Under the pieces are notes generated by a model. The model was given only the letters and a program-made list of their open reading frames with translations. It searched no databases and was not told the origin of the DNA. Positions 12,971 to 24,405 of a DNA stretch of 64,000 nucleotides are shown here, one piece after another; the first letter of the stretch is position 1, and the number at the start of each line of letters is the position of its first letter. Position numbers and translations under genes: made by a program. Source of the stretch: Pieris napi (lineage: Eukaryota > Arthropoda > Insecta > Lepidoptera > Pieridae); assembly GCF_905475465.1 (NCBI RefSeq), contig NC_062259.1, positions 8,008,501 to 8,072,500 of the forward strand. Direction: 5' to 3'.

Positions 12971-14122
12971 CAGTACCAGCTCCTTCCACTTGACCGTAAT
13001 GAACGACGAGCAGTTCAAATCGTCAACGAACAATCCCTTTCAGAGCGGCCTGATCCCTAGGCGTTGCGTAGACATGTGGAGTCACTCTGCATGTATACCT
13101 AGGAAATGCCTAGTAGCCTAGCCTTTGCTCAGTCGAACCTAGGTTATGCAACAATTTTTTTGTTCACATGCTGAAGGAAACGGCATTCAGATTCAGAGTC
13201 GCGACATAGCCTGTTTCTCCCGTTTGTCAAAAACGTATTCGATAAAATATTTGGGCTAATAAGTCTTAACTTTAAATTTTACACTTAAACCCTAACATGG
13301 ACCACATGCACAAAAGGCTGATCATCTTGTACTATTTAAATACATTGATATAATCTGTGAGCCACTACATTAATATTTTAACCAGCGATTTAGTAGATGT
13401 GTTGTTCGGATCAGAACATCAGTATAATTATATAAACCTATATACAAAAGGATTAATGCATTACAATTGAGGAATAGAAATTTAACATTTTTTTAATTTC
13501 ATAAATATTTTTCGATACAGCTGCAATTTAAGAGATAAAGACTTACAGAAGTACAGGGAATGTATATTAAAGAACAAGGAAATACTTAATCTTGTATAAT
13601 ATTTTACATCAATTACAAAATACCCGAATAACAATAAATTTTGTTGCATTCTTATATATCTAAACCGTATATTTTTGACCAGAGACGACACATGAAAATA
13701 TGCCGATTACTACTATAATTTATTCTACTACTTGTGGAAGCTATAATTTATCCTAGAAGGTTTAAAGGTAAGTACACATAAATTAGTAATTGCGGGGTGG
13801 AGAAAAGTTCCAAATTAACTTGCCCACTCACAAGAACTATACAAATTTGGATACAATTTCAGGTCCGGAGCCGTGCGTGGTGCAATGCTATCTAATATAG
13901 TTTCTTTGATACGTAATAAGGGTGGGTGAGTAGCTATTGGTAAGAAAAAGATAAATGTATAAAATATTCAGAATGTTATTTTTTTTCCGTAATAGAACGA
14001 ATTTCGGATTAATTCTAATAAAACATTATTTATTCTGAGTATCGTGATTAAAGCAACGCCATCGGTAATTGTATTAGTTTTCAATTAAATACCTAATGAT
14101 TATCAATATATATATGTAATTA
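12971..14122 (+). other. Unit A tail, paralogous to sequence on both sides of the Lmx1 exons
   Basis: 12,971-13,945 matches 40,824-41,850 of unit C. From about 13,955 the match jumps to 45,055 onward. Thus the 3.2 kb of unit C that holds the Lmx1 exons is missing here, joined at AGTAGCTATT (13,931-13,940). The ORF on the minus strand near 13,482-13,691 recurs in C only because the DNA is duplicated. No gene is supported. Confidence 0.7.
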
Positions 14123-14587
14123 CTAGCGGACCCGACAGACGTTATCAAAACTTTAAAAAAACATCATCAAATCGGTCCACCCAATAATTGCATTAGGTAC
14201 GGCTTTGTCGGGAAAGATTCGATCTTCTTGGTCGTGGCATTGCCAATGATAATATCGGCACGATAAGCTAATGGAAACTCGAAATAAACACATCAACCTA
14301 CAAAACTTCTAATTGTCAAATTTTCAATCATACTTAATCATAGATAACATTAATTTTAGCTGTAAGTTGCGTTTTGTTATAGTGACCATTTTTAACAAAT
14401 GAACGGCTAGACTGATGACTGATGAATTTTAATAATTTGTTTGTTACGTTTTGCTATGCCACGTTTTATGTTACGTCCCACGAAAACCGGATAAAAAGTA
14501 TCCTTTATCTTCTGGGTCTAAGCTACCCATACCAATTTTCGGCCAAATCGGTAACTAACACGACTTTCTTTTATATAAGTACATAGA
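14123..14587 (-). mobile_element. Non-autonomous Helitron, unit A
   Basis: Read on the minus strand it starts TCTATGTACTTATATAAAAG, continues AAAGTCGTGTTAGTTACCGA, and ends GTCGGGTCCGCTAG followed by T, the TC...CTAG/T pattern of Helitrons inserted between A and T. The same insertion with the same flanks is at 45,233-45,785 in unit C and, truncated, at about 26,667-26,854 in B, so it predates the duplication. Confidence 0.7.
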
Positions 14588-14940
14588 TAAATGGAATAGT
14601 AAACAGATTACGCATTTTACTATTTCCAAATTGTATTTAGTGATCCGTAAGTTCCCGAGAGTGTATAAAAAGGGCAAATATATTTTTTTACGTCTTCGTA
14701 TCTAATTTAATAAGTAAAAACATTTATAATATATACATGCATTTCTCTAGAAGGGACAGAGGTTATTTAGGATATATTCATAATATATTTATATATTCGT
14801 AATATATTTTATTTATTAATAATATTTATAACAACCTATAGCTATATCGTCATATAGGTCCTATGTAGTTGTAGCTGCAGGCCCCGGCATTATCGATGTT
14901 GTTTTCGTTATGTTGCTATGCATTGACGGCAATGCCTCTG

Positions 14941-15136
14941 ATTGGTAGCTCCTAGGAAACCTAGTATTGATTTTTCTTTAAATAGACCTCGATGCACTAT
15001 GCAGTAAATTTTAGCTCAGTTACAATGTGCCTTCAGTTGTGAACAGTTGTGTTATATGTTTCTGCTTATTTTTTCATAGTAATTCATTGTTCTCTATCTT
15101 TATTTTTCTAAGACACTCTTACAAACGGAACAGGAC
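14941..15136 (+). promoter_or_regulatory. BAP18 copy B core promoter and 5' UTR (predicted)
   Basis: About 100 bp here is almost unchanged in copy C (27,225-27,420). It holds an inverted CCAAT box (ATTGG, 14,941-14,945), an AT-rich TTTAAATAG at 14,977-14,985, and TCAGTT at 15,016-15,021, which fits the arthropod initiator TCAGT. A start at A15018 would give a 5' UTR of about 119 nt before the ATG. The join between units A and B is only about 300 bp upstream, so any distal control element may be missing. Confidence 0.5.
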
Positions 15137-18100
15137 ATGGTAAGTACGCTTTTTTATTTTGTATTTTTTTTATAACTTTTTGAGTTGTATTTTACCAGCG
15201 GGCTTTATGAATCGTCGTTGTTCGTCGTGTTGCGAATATATATCTATAGTTCTGCCTCGTTTGCTTTGTGATAATTACGTTTGTTTTTAAATTGATTTTT
15301 TTTAAGACGCCATAAATGTTATTCCTTTTTTGTTATTGTTAAGCTTGTAAGGTAAGGCAAGTTTTTTAAGACAGTTTTTCAACTACCAATAATTATGCAT
15401 TTGCTCATTTAGTTTTTCACAGCCTTATTTGCGATTTCTTATTATATAGGCGAAGTTTCAAATTATATCGTGTTGGGTGGGGCTCCATTTCCGAAAAAAT
15501 ATAATCCGATGCATCTGTATTGATTGTCATTACAGCGCATGCGCTAGCCCTGACGTACTATAGAATGCAGTGGTCAAGAACACCGCCCAGCTAAATTAAT
15601 TCGCCGTTATAAAGAATTTTTAATCATGAGAAAAAATGTTGGTGCCTAGATGTCCTAACAAAATAGGCCATCACGACTTAGCAACAGACCCACCTTTTAG
15701 GTCATAGGGGGCGCTGTTATACCCCTAGGATACGCCCAGCCATAGCTATTTAAGAAGCTAATCGATAACACGAATTGGTCACGGCGCATGCGTTCCAGTT
15801 GGCGCATGGGCGTTACCGATTAGAGAATCTTCGGGAAAGAGCGAGCCGATCCATATCTAACATATCAATCCTGGGCCTTAAGCAACACACTTTGCTATTT
15901 TCTTGTTATTAATACAACAATGTCTAACGTAAGGACTTACTACTTACGTACTTAATATTAGATGCATGAATATCCATGCTCATTATTTAACTGAATTTTT
16001 CAGGTCGGGGAGATCTTTCGTGAAGCAGGCAGTGCGTTCAATAAGTTGTCGGAAATGACGATGCTGTTACATCCAGTCGGAGATTCACAACCAGGGTAAG
16101 TCTGTATCCTAGTCAGTCACTTTTACAGGTCACCTTCGCCTTTAGGCTTGTTCATATCAATCTGGAGGTAATGAGAGATAATCAATAAATTATTTAGATG
16201 GCCGTGTCAAATTTTTTTTTATTTGATAAATTGAAGTTAAGTAAAAGCTCAATTGGGTATTCGGACATGTCCCTCTTTGCTGGTATTACAAAAAATAATA
16301 GTAATTAAAATCAATAACACCATTTTGTCAGTGCGTTTGACAGATCGATGCTGAATGGCCTAGGCAGTTATTAGTTGAAAATTATTTTGACTTGTTTGTT
16401 CTTAGAATTATATATTAATTTGCAGTGGCAAATGGACGGAAGAAGAAATTGAGATGCTACGGTCTTGCGTCCACCGTTTTGCCGTCGATCTCAATAAGCT
16501 CAGCCAGCACATCAAGAGCAGAACAGTGTAAGTAAAGGTTAAATGATAAAAATATGATTTGGCTTTGATCATTTTGTTGGTACCATGGATCCGAATTCGT
16601 AGTTTTCCTGTAGTGACTATACTGGTTTTATAATCGACGCTACTTAAATCAAAACCATTTAATCGCTACAATTAAAATCTTAACAGTAATTCATGAAAAA
16701 CTTATTTCTTTGTAAAACTATATTTCAAAGCAAAAAAAAATATCAATAAACCTATGCGTCCTTATTCTTTCTCTGGGCCATAGTAAAGCAAAATAAGTTT
16801 TTTTAGTATCTCAGACTCTATGTCTATGCGTAAAGCGAACCGGTGTCGCGATTATGCGTACTAATATAATACTTATATTTTTTTTTTTTACATTAAGTGT
16901 CTAGATGATTACAGTTGAACTATAATGACGTAACAGGGTTGTCAAAATAACAATAAAGGTAATTTATTCCATAATGGTGACAATCGGAAATAATACTTAG
17001 GGCTAATGTGACTCTCCTATGTCAAAAACGTAATGGATGACAAATATGTATAAATGCCACGTGATGTTACGTAATGAATTGACATACCATCAGTCCCCGA
17101 CAAGTGTCGTTACTGAATCTTACCCAAAAAACTCATGATGGTTCTCTTTTCGCACAGACTCTATCTTTAGTCCATAATACTAAAGCCGATTATTTAGCTT
17201 TTGATTACTGGTAAAAAATATCTGTCCTAAATGTAATGTAATTTGCTAGGCTAGCCGAATGACATACCGTTTAATAATGAAAGTGTTTCTAAAATTTTAG
17301 ATCTCAAATCCGCACAACACTAAAAAAGAAGGCTTTCGAGGACGCAGGTATACCAGTACGTCAGGTTAGCAACTCAGTGAACAACGTACCACAAACAACA
17401 CAGGTAGTGTCGTCCCTGAGCCTCCTTCGACCGAACATATTAGGAAAGAACGCCGAGGTTCAAATCTTCACTAATTTAAATCACGCTATTTTTTTTTCTT
17501 TTTAAGTTAGTGAAGTTTGAATTTTATTTAGCTTACGCGTCACACGGCTCATGCATGCGCATTTTATACTCCTAATTGCCTTCAAAAAATATAAAATTAT
17601 TTGAATAAAATATGTATCTAGCAAACGCAAAGACAAAATCGCTAAGATAAACTAAAATTTTGGGGTTTAAAGTAAAAACGACGTTGTGAAAATTATATTA
17701 AGCACGTCAGGGGTAAGATTCTCTTTGTGGAATACTTTTTACATTTACAAATCGTGTAAAATAAAGTAGGTGTAATGGTGCATTATAGTAACTATTTAAC
17801 TAATAATGCATATTAATTTCTTATTACAACCGAACTATTGTTTAACTTAAATTATGAATGTAAGTAATTAAAATTTAAAATATGTTAAAAATCTCAACAA
17901 CAAAAGGAGTTTATTTTGTGTGCTATTTAGAAATTTTACCTTCAGTTTTATTTTTGTGCTTTATATGTTAGACATTACATGTTAAAACTTGTAATATGCT
18001 ATGACTACCTTGCGGCAAGTCTAGCGGGGACCGCTAAGGTACTGTTAATAATATGCAAATTTAATGGGTAAGAAATAATACAGTACATCTGTTCTGTACT

Positions 18101-21030
18101 GATAGATACTAGCGTAAGCCCTGTTTCTTTTTACGTACGTACACGTATACGTAAGTTGCAGCTATCACTGCTAGACATTGCCGATAACTGAATTAATAGC
18201 AGGATATTCCGTATTATTTTACAAATTAGGAGAACATTTTATTACTTAAATAGAACCCTCTTTAAATGTTTTGATTGATTAAAAGATTAGGGCACAGCCA
18301 ATTTGGAATAATCACAAGTGATATGAAAATTCTTATGGTATTTAGGGTAAGAATCGAGACGTATGGCTAAGTTTGTCTATGTTAAAAACGTATTGAGTTT
18401 GACATACGAGAGTCGTATTAGGCTAATAACCTATCGCCCACAAGGCATCAGCGCTGGAATATCCTGGCTTTAATTGTATAATGCTAAAGTAACTTGTTAA
18501 AGCGGACATTGGCACCATATTGGAAATTTTAAGTTTTGTAGAAAATTATCTTTTATATTATTTATTATGGAAGAACTGCACAACAAACACGATAGCTTCA
18601 ATGTGCACAAAAATATTAAAGAAATGTTGGGACTTAAGTGCAGCAATTTAACTAGCTTAGCCGATACAAATGGGGAGCTACTTTTTAGTATTGAGGCCAA
18701 GAAGGATAGATGGTTGGAATACATATCAAAAATGTTTGAAGACCCAACAAGACACCTCGCAATGTCGTTAACTGGTAATGATACTGGCCGACCCATAATA
18801 AAAGAAGAAATTTTACATGCGTTAAAATTGGCTAAATTGGGCAGAACCCCAGGTCCAGATGGTATCCCAGTAGAGGTCGTTAAACACTTGGAAGGGGAGA
18901 ACATAAACTTGCTCAAACGATTATTCAATCACATTTATGACACAGGTGACCTCCCAACCGAGTGGCTAAGATCTACGTTTATTACCCTCCCGAAAAAGAA
19001 AAACGCTAGAAAATGCGAGGAATATCGTACAATTAGTCTTATGAGCCACGTGCTAAAGTTATTTTTGACCATCATACATAACAGGATAAGAAGTAAGTGT
19101 AACGAACAATTGGGAGATAACCAGTTTGGCTTTCGCTCTGGTGTAGGCACACGTGAGGCTCTTTTTGCTCTGAATTTCCTTGTACAGAAGTGTCAAGATA
19201 TGCAGAATGACGTCTTCCTATGCTTTATAGAGAAAGCTTTTGACAAGGTAAAGCATGACGTTCCATAAATCGTTTAATTGACACCGGTCTCGATGAAAAG
19301 GATCTAAGAGTAATCACAAACTTGTACAAAGACCAAAAAGCAACCGTGAAAGTGCATCACGAGGAAACGGATGAGATTAGTATTTACCGTGGTGTTCGTC
19401 AAGGTTGTATATTATCTCCGTTGCTATTCAATGTATATTCCGAAGCAACTATATCAGAGGCCATTGAGGGGTTAGAGGTTGGTGTGAAAGTTAACGGAAA
19501 GATCATCAACAACATTCGCTATGCAGACGACACTGTTTTAATAGCCTCGTCAATGGATGATTTACAAATGCTTGTTAATAAAGTTCATGAAACTAGCGAA
19601 AGAGACGGTCTGACTATTAATGCAGTAAAGACGAAGGTGATGGTCATTTCCCGAAATGATACTTTAGGTCCTAATTTATCCGTAGCTGGTAGAACGTTGG
19701 AACGGGTGCGGCAATACAAGTATTTGGGAACTTGGGTTACAAACGAGTGGAATCCTGATCAGGAAATTAGGTCTCGAATCGAAATTGCCCGAGGATCTTT
19801 CAACAAAATGAAGAAAGTTTTGTGCTGCCGTCACATGACCATTAAACTCCGAGTCCGACTTCTCCTTTGTTACATATGGCCAATTGTTCTGTACGGCTGT
19901 GAAGCTTGGACAATTAAAGAAGATACCCGCCGGCGCATAGAAGCATCTGAGATGTGGTGCTATCGTCGCATGCTTCGAATAAGCTGGATTCAGAAGGTCT
20001 CTAACGAGAAGGTTCTGAAACGAGTTGGAATGTCGAAAAAACTTTTGCAGAACATTAAACAACGGAAAGTTGCGTACCTGGGCCGCGTGTTGCGCCATGA
20101 CCGCTACCACCTCCTTCAATTAATTATAATGGGTAAAATCCAGGGTAAACGGCGTGTTGGTAGAAGGAAGAAATCATGGCTCCACAACGTTAGAGAATGG
20201 ACAGGTATTGCAACTGCGGAAGAGTTGCTGCATCTGGCACAGGATAAGACACGCTTCAAGATACTGACGGCCAACCTCCAGTAATGGAGAGGCACTAAAA
20301 GAAGAAGAAGATCTTTTAAATGGAAACTATGAAGTCTTAGGCTATTTTTTAGTAGTCGAGTTGGTTTTTATTGATTTCTACGATTCGTTGCCTCAACACT
20401 TTACAGGTTTCATATGCATAACAAAACCCGTCGAATTATATATAATGTTGAATATATGATCTATATACGAAAACCACTACAAGCTTATATAATTCTAAAT
20501 AGAAATTTATTTTTAGTTTAAAATGAAAATATACAAACTACCAATTTAGTAACAGAGGATTTACTACGTGCTCCGTTATCCTGTAACTTCTCCACTTAAG
20601 CGCTATATCTAAAATACGAAGTGTAATTGCTAGAAGTCGTAATTTTCTATAGATATGAAAATGAAAATGTTAGCGTTGTAAGCAGTGAGTACTATCCCTC
20701 TATTGGTAGTTGGGTAAATAGCGTTGATATTCTGCTCTTAGCGCCAATATGGCTATATTGAAATCGGCACAAATATTAGTATAACCGGTCCAGCGTATTA
20801 TATAGAGGTTAGTGCTCTGGCTCCATCGGAGCAGTTGCAGTACACGGAGCACGGTTAGTTAGGGTGTTTTAAAAAAGCTATATTACAATATTATGCCAAT
20901 CGATATATTTTTACTTTTGCAGGTGACACTGAACATGTTAAACGCCCCTGAGAACGAAGTAGATGTCGAGGGTCTAAATAACGACGTCAAGCTGGAGTTC
21001 GAAGCGGGAAATGAAGAAGTGGCCACCTGA
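15137..21030 (+). CDS. BAP18: BAP18-like SANT-domain chromatin protein, copy B (complete, five coding exons)
   Basis: Coding exons 15137-15139, 16004-16095, 16426-16527, 17301-17457 and 20923-21030 join in frame to 153 residues. Exon 1 contributes only the ATG (donor GTAAGT directly after it). Residues 2-31 (VGEIFREAGSAFNKLSEMTM...LHPVGD) and 33-80 (GKWTEEEIEMLRSCVHRF..., then IKSRTVSQI) match BAP18: a conserved N-terminal block, then a SANT/Myb-like domain. The C-terminus VTLNML...VDVEGL is also family-specific. Vertebrate BAP18 is about 172 residues. The protein is known to join NURF and MLL/SET1-type complexes and to help them engage H3K4-methylated promoters. Intron 4 carries a 1.75-kb LINE in sense orientation. 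The protein is identical to copy C. The weak exon 4 donor GTTCAA is the least certain splice site; the in-frame join KNAE/VTLN supports it. Confidence 0.88.
18560..20310 (+). mobile_element. 5'-truncated non-LTR retrotransposon (RTE-like) in intron 4 of BAP18 copy B
   Basis: Copy C shows the uninterrupted site (ATCTTTTATATTG at 31,243). In B, ATCTTTTATATT (18,548-18,559) and ATCTTTTAAATG (20,311-20,322) flank the insertion as an imperfect 12-bp target duplication (10 of 12 identical). The element ends in AAAAGAAGAAGAAG, a simple-repeat tail. It lacks the endonuclease part, as expected for 5' truncation during target-primed insertion. It is absent from A and C, so it is younger than the duplication. 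Confidence 0.9.
18567..20284 (+). pseudogene. Reverse transcriptase of the LINE in copy B (one frameshift)
   Basis: Two overlapping frames give about 570 codons of reverse transcriptase. The first part has TPGPDGIPVE, LPKKKNARKCEEYRTISL, FGFRSGVGTREALF and FIEKAFDKV. Near 19,260-19,267 the frame shifts. The second part has GVRQGCILSPLLFN, the catalytic YADDTVLIA, YKYLGTWV and the thumb/C-terminal region WCYRRMLRISW...YLGRVLRHD...GKRRVGRRKKSWL. The motif order is that of insect endonuclease-reverse transcriptase LINEs, probably of the RTE group, though clade assignment is tentative. Motif A reads EKAFD, where many relatives have D or E before KAFD. The frameshift and missing endonuclease make it inactive. 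Confidence 0.88.
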
Positions 21031-22574
21031 AACCTGCTTTGCTTCACGTAGGATCACCCTGGGGTGATGGACTAACCATGGCATTGTGACTCTATTTCTT
21101 TTTTTAGTTTGAAACAAAAGCATTCGTTACTTCACGTATGCATCTTGCAGCTTGCATATTGGAAGTTCCATCGTTATGATATATTACGTTTTTTAATTAG
21201 ATTTATTTTATCGATATTGCAACGATGTGATTGTAAGTAGAATCACAATCATATTTTTAAGCCCCAGTGCCCATGGTTAGTATTGTATGTCGAGATGGAT
21301 CGTTTAGATTTTTTGTTTATGTTTTAATTTGCAATTATAATTTACTGTCATTAAATTAGTTTACCTATATTTGTTTATTTTTCATCCCTTCCATTTTGTT
21401 TTCAATTCCTTCTTTTTTTTTCATTCCTTTCCTTTTTTTCCCCTTCATTTTGTTTTTATCCGATTCATTTTTTTAATCCTCTTAATATTTTTGTATCCCA
21501 TTCTAATTGGTATCATGTCCTTTATTATGTTTTTATCCCATTAATTTTTCTCCATCCCCGTAATTTTTTTTACAATACGGAATACTGATTGAAACGCAAT
21601 ATTTTTACCTTTTTATACAATTATTTGTTACCTTCTAAAGTAAGTTGGTTGAAATTTATATTTTTTGTAAGTATGTACGTTTGGTAGTTTAGTGTAGTGA
21701 TGCCTTTACTGCCTTAACGTGTAGGATTAATTAATAATAAGATAGAATTTAAATTTATAGATTTGCGTAGATTTTATTTTATTACATTTTTATTTCTGCC
21801 TTTCGACCTCTTTGAGTCACTACTAAATCTTCGTCTTCGTACTTAATTTTAACCTATAATCGCCTTCGTTAGTTAGTTCGAATCCTGTTTCTTGTAGTTG
21901 TAGGTTCTGATAAAATCTGAAGCCTGGTAGGGGCGTGCGAATGGTCGTTGCGAGTGGTCGTTGTCAGTGATTGCTATTTCGATTCGTTAGGCGCGCAAAA
22001 AGGCGTGGTCGGTTTAAATAAAATTTGCTAAAGTTCATTTGCATAAAGTCGCCTAGTTCCGTGTACAGTCTATACAATGAATGCTAGCAAAATTAATTAA
22101 GACCGTATCATTTACAACATCTTGCAATATAAATCAAACACTGATAGCGGTTAGTCGACGTACGATGGCATAGGAAGAGAAAACATACCTCATTTAAGTC
22201 TATTAAAAATAAATACCTCTAAAATTTAAAAGCAATAAACCACTGTTGCCTCATACAAATAAGTTGGATTCGGACTACCTCATATATCGGTAATGTAAGT
22301 TAGATTATTCGGTTAGGTTAGGAAAAGGTCGCGACATCGACATTTTTACACCCTCGATTTAGCCCTTATTAAGTACTTTTAATACACATTAGCTAACATA
22401 CTCGCCAATAATTTAAGATTTGGCCTAATATTACATAGTTTACCTACATTGGTTTCTTGCTCCTTTAGTGCGGTTCAGTTACCTCCCAAGTTGTGTGAAT
22501 ACCTAGAGACAAAGCTGCAACGTTCGATGTCTTTATGAACATAAATTATATTTTGTATAATATTCTTTCTCGCG
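21031..22574 (+). other. 3' UTR and downstream region of BAP18 copy B
   Basis: Strongly similar to 31,954-33,464 and to 3,050-4,721. A T-rich stretch at 21,400-21,560 repeats words such as TTTTTATCCCATT. About 21,690-22,330 is nearly invariant among the three units. No additional gene is seen. Confidence 0.5.
22017..22022 (+). terminator. Candidate polyadenylation signal AATAAA, BAP18 copy B
   Basis: AATAAA in GGTTTAAATAAAATTTGC, about 990 bp after the stop, conserved in position in the three units. Confidence 0.35.
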
Positions 22575-24405
22575 GATCGTTGTCTTCAATGTGCCTACAA
22601 CACACAGAAAATATATTTATTAAAGCTGTTAAATACTGTTATATATTAATACCATCGAGACGCCTTAAACGAAACACTTTAATTGGAGACTTTTTCCACC
22701 GTGCCTCTATTTTTTTATTAATTCGCAGCGTAAACTATAGATCTTGGATGAGGTCGGTATAGATTACGCATTCAAATTATGAAAAAATCGTATACTATTT
22801 ATTTCGTGTATCAATATTTTTTTAAATTTAGTTCTTAACATTGCAAGGTCTCTAATTAGATTGTTATTGTTGTAATTATAAGGATAGGCTTCGTAATTGT
22901 TTATTCCATATTATCTTAAGTAGATGTTCATTACTCCAGTTTTCCACTGACGTCTTCCGAAATTCTGAGTAAAGATTTCTTATTACCCCGTAAGCATATT
23001 CCGTGCTCAAGACTAAATCTGTTAGGCATGAATATTGTAATTAATTATTTTGTTGGATTTAATTTGTCCAATCATCTCTACAGCAATAGCACAGGTTCCT
23101 ATTTTCTTACTACTGAAGTCGCATTTTTCAATTAGTTCAAAAGTATGCTATGACTAGATTAGATTACAAATTCGTTTATATGTTTAGATATTTGACTGCA
23201 GTTTATGTTTGATCACGTAATCTTTATTAATTTTTATTCGCAATAAACCGAAATAATAAATTTTATATCTAGTCCTTAAACGAAGTAGAGATCAATGGAC
23301 AACTTTCTAGGTATAATTTATAATTCTTCATAATAATAAAAAATACAAAAAAAATTAAAAATATAAAAAACCAAAAAAAATATTAAAAACGCAAAATACA
23401 AAAATAAGGTTATTTAGTTATACGAAATAGCGACTAGATGAAAAATATATGAACATCTTGGTATCACAGTTTTGCCTTGCATCATGTATGGTCTCTATAC
23501 ACATATATACACACCGACGTAGCATCAGAAGATATATTTATTAAAGCTGTTAAATACTGTTATAATTATATTAATACCATCGAGACGCCTTAAACGAAAC
23601 ACTTTAATTGGAGACTTTTTCCACCGTGCCTCTATTTTTTTATTAATTCGCAGCGTAAACTATAGATCTTGGATGAGGTCGTTATAGATTACGCATTCAA
23701 ATTATGAAAAAATCGTATACTATTTATTTCGTGTAATAATATTTTTTAAATTTAGTTCTTAACATTGCAAGGTCTCTAATTAGATTGTTATTGTTGTTAG
23801 TATAAGGATAGGCTATAGGTTAGATTCCATATCTTAAGTAGATGTTCATTACTCCAGTTTTTCACTGACGTCTTCCGAAGTTCTGAGTAAAGCTTTCTTA
23901 TTACCCCGTAAGCATATTCCGTGCTCAACACTAAATCTGTTAGGCATGAATATTGTAATTAATTATATTGTTGGATTCAATTTGTCCAATCATCTCTACA
24001 GCTAATAGCACAGGTTCCTATTTTCTTACTACTGAAGTCGCATTTTTCAATTAGTTCAAAAGTATGCTATGACTAGATTATATTACAAATTCGTTTATAT
24101 GTTTAGATATTTGACTACAGTTTATGTTTGATCACGTAATCTTTATTAATTTTTATTCGCAATAAACCGAAATAATAAATTTTAAATCTAGTCCTTAAAC
24201 GAAGTAGAGATTAATGGACAACTTGCTAGGTATAATTTATAAATCTTCATAATAATAAAAAATACAAAAAATTAAAAAATCTAAAAAACAAAAAAAACGC
24301 AAAATACAAAAATAAGGTTATGTAGTTGTACGAAATTAGCGGCTAGATGACGAATATATGAACATCTAGGTATCACAGTTTTGCCTTGCATCGTGTATAT
24401 ATAGA
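22575..24405 (+). repeat. Composite satellite array, unit B (short)
   Basis: Long spacer from about 22,575 (its first part degenerate), short module from 23,271, second spacer from about 23,487, second short module from about 24,190, exit at GTGTATATATAGAATATT. There are about two copies of the roughly 910-bp compound unit, the smallest array of the three. Confidence 0.85.

Larger units (their letters stand above)
1..14638 (+). repeat. Tandem segmental duplication, unit A (left part outside window)
   Basis: First of three direct paralogous units. It holds exons 4 and 5 of a BAP18 copy, the downstream region, a satellite array, and a tail ending in ...CCAAATTGTATTT at 14,638, after which unit B begins. 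The same word ends unit B (26,905) and unit C (45,864), so the joins can be read directly. Bases 1-45 do not resemble the matching part of intron 3 in B; similarity starts near 45, so copy A may be 5' truncated or carry an insertion there. Order and content match B and C throughout, interrupted by indels and private transposons. Confidence 0.85.

Noticed and set aside
13482..13691. Minus-strand ORF shared with 41,382-41,603
   Set aside because: Shared only because the DNA is duplicated; absent from unit B and with no recognisable domain.
13870..13905. Possible exon after TTTCAG (GTCCGGAGCCGTGCGTGG)
   Set aside because: It meets a stop after ten codons, has no partner exon, and its conservation in unit C reflects duplication.
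18497..20119. Minus-strand ORFs of 71-147 codons across the LINE
   Set aside because: Shadows of the reverse transcriptase frame on the plus strand.
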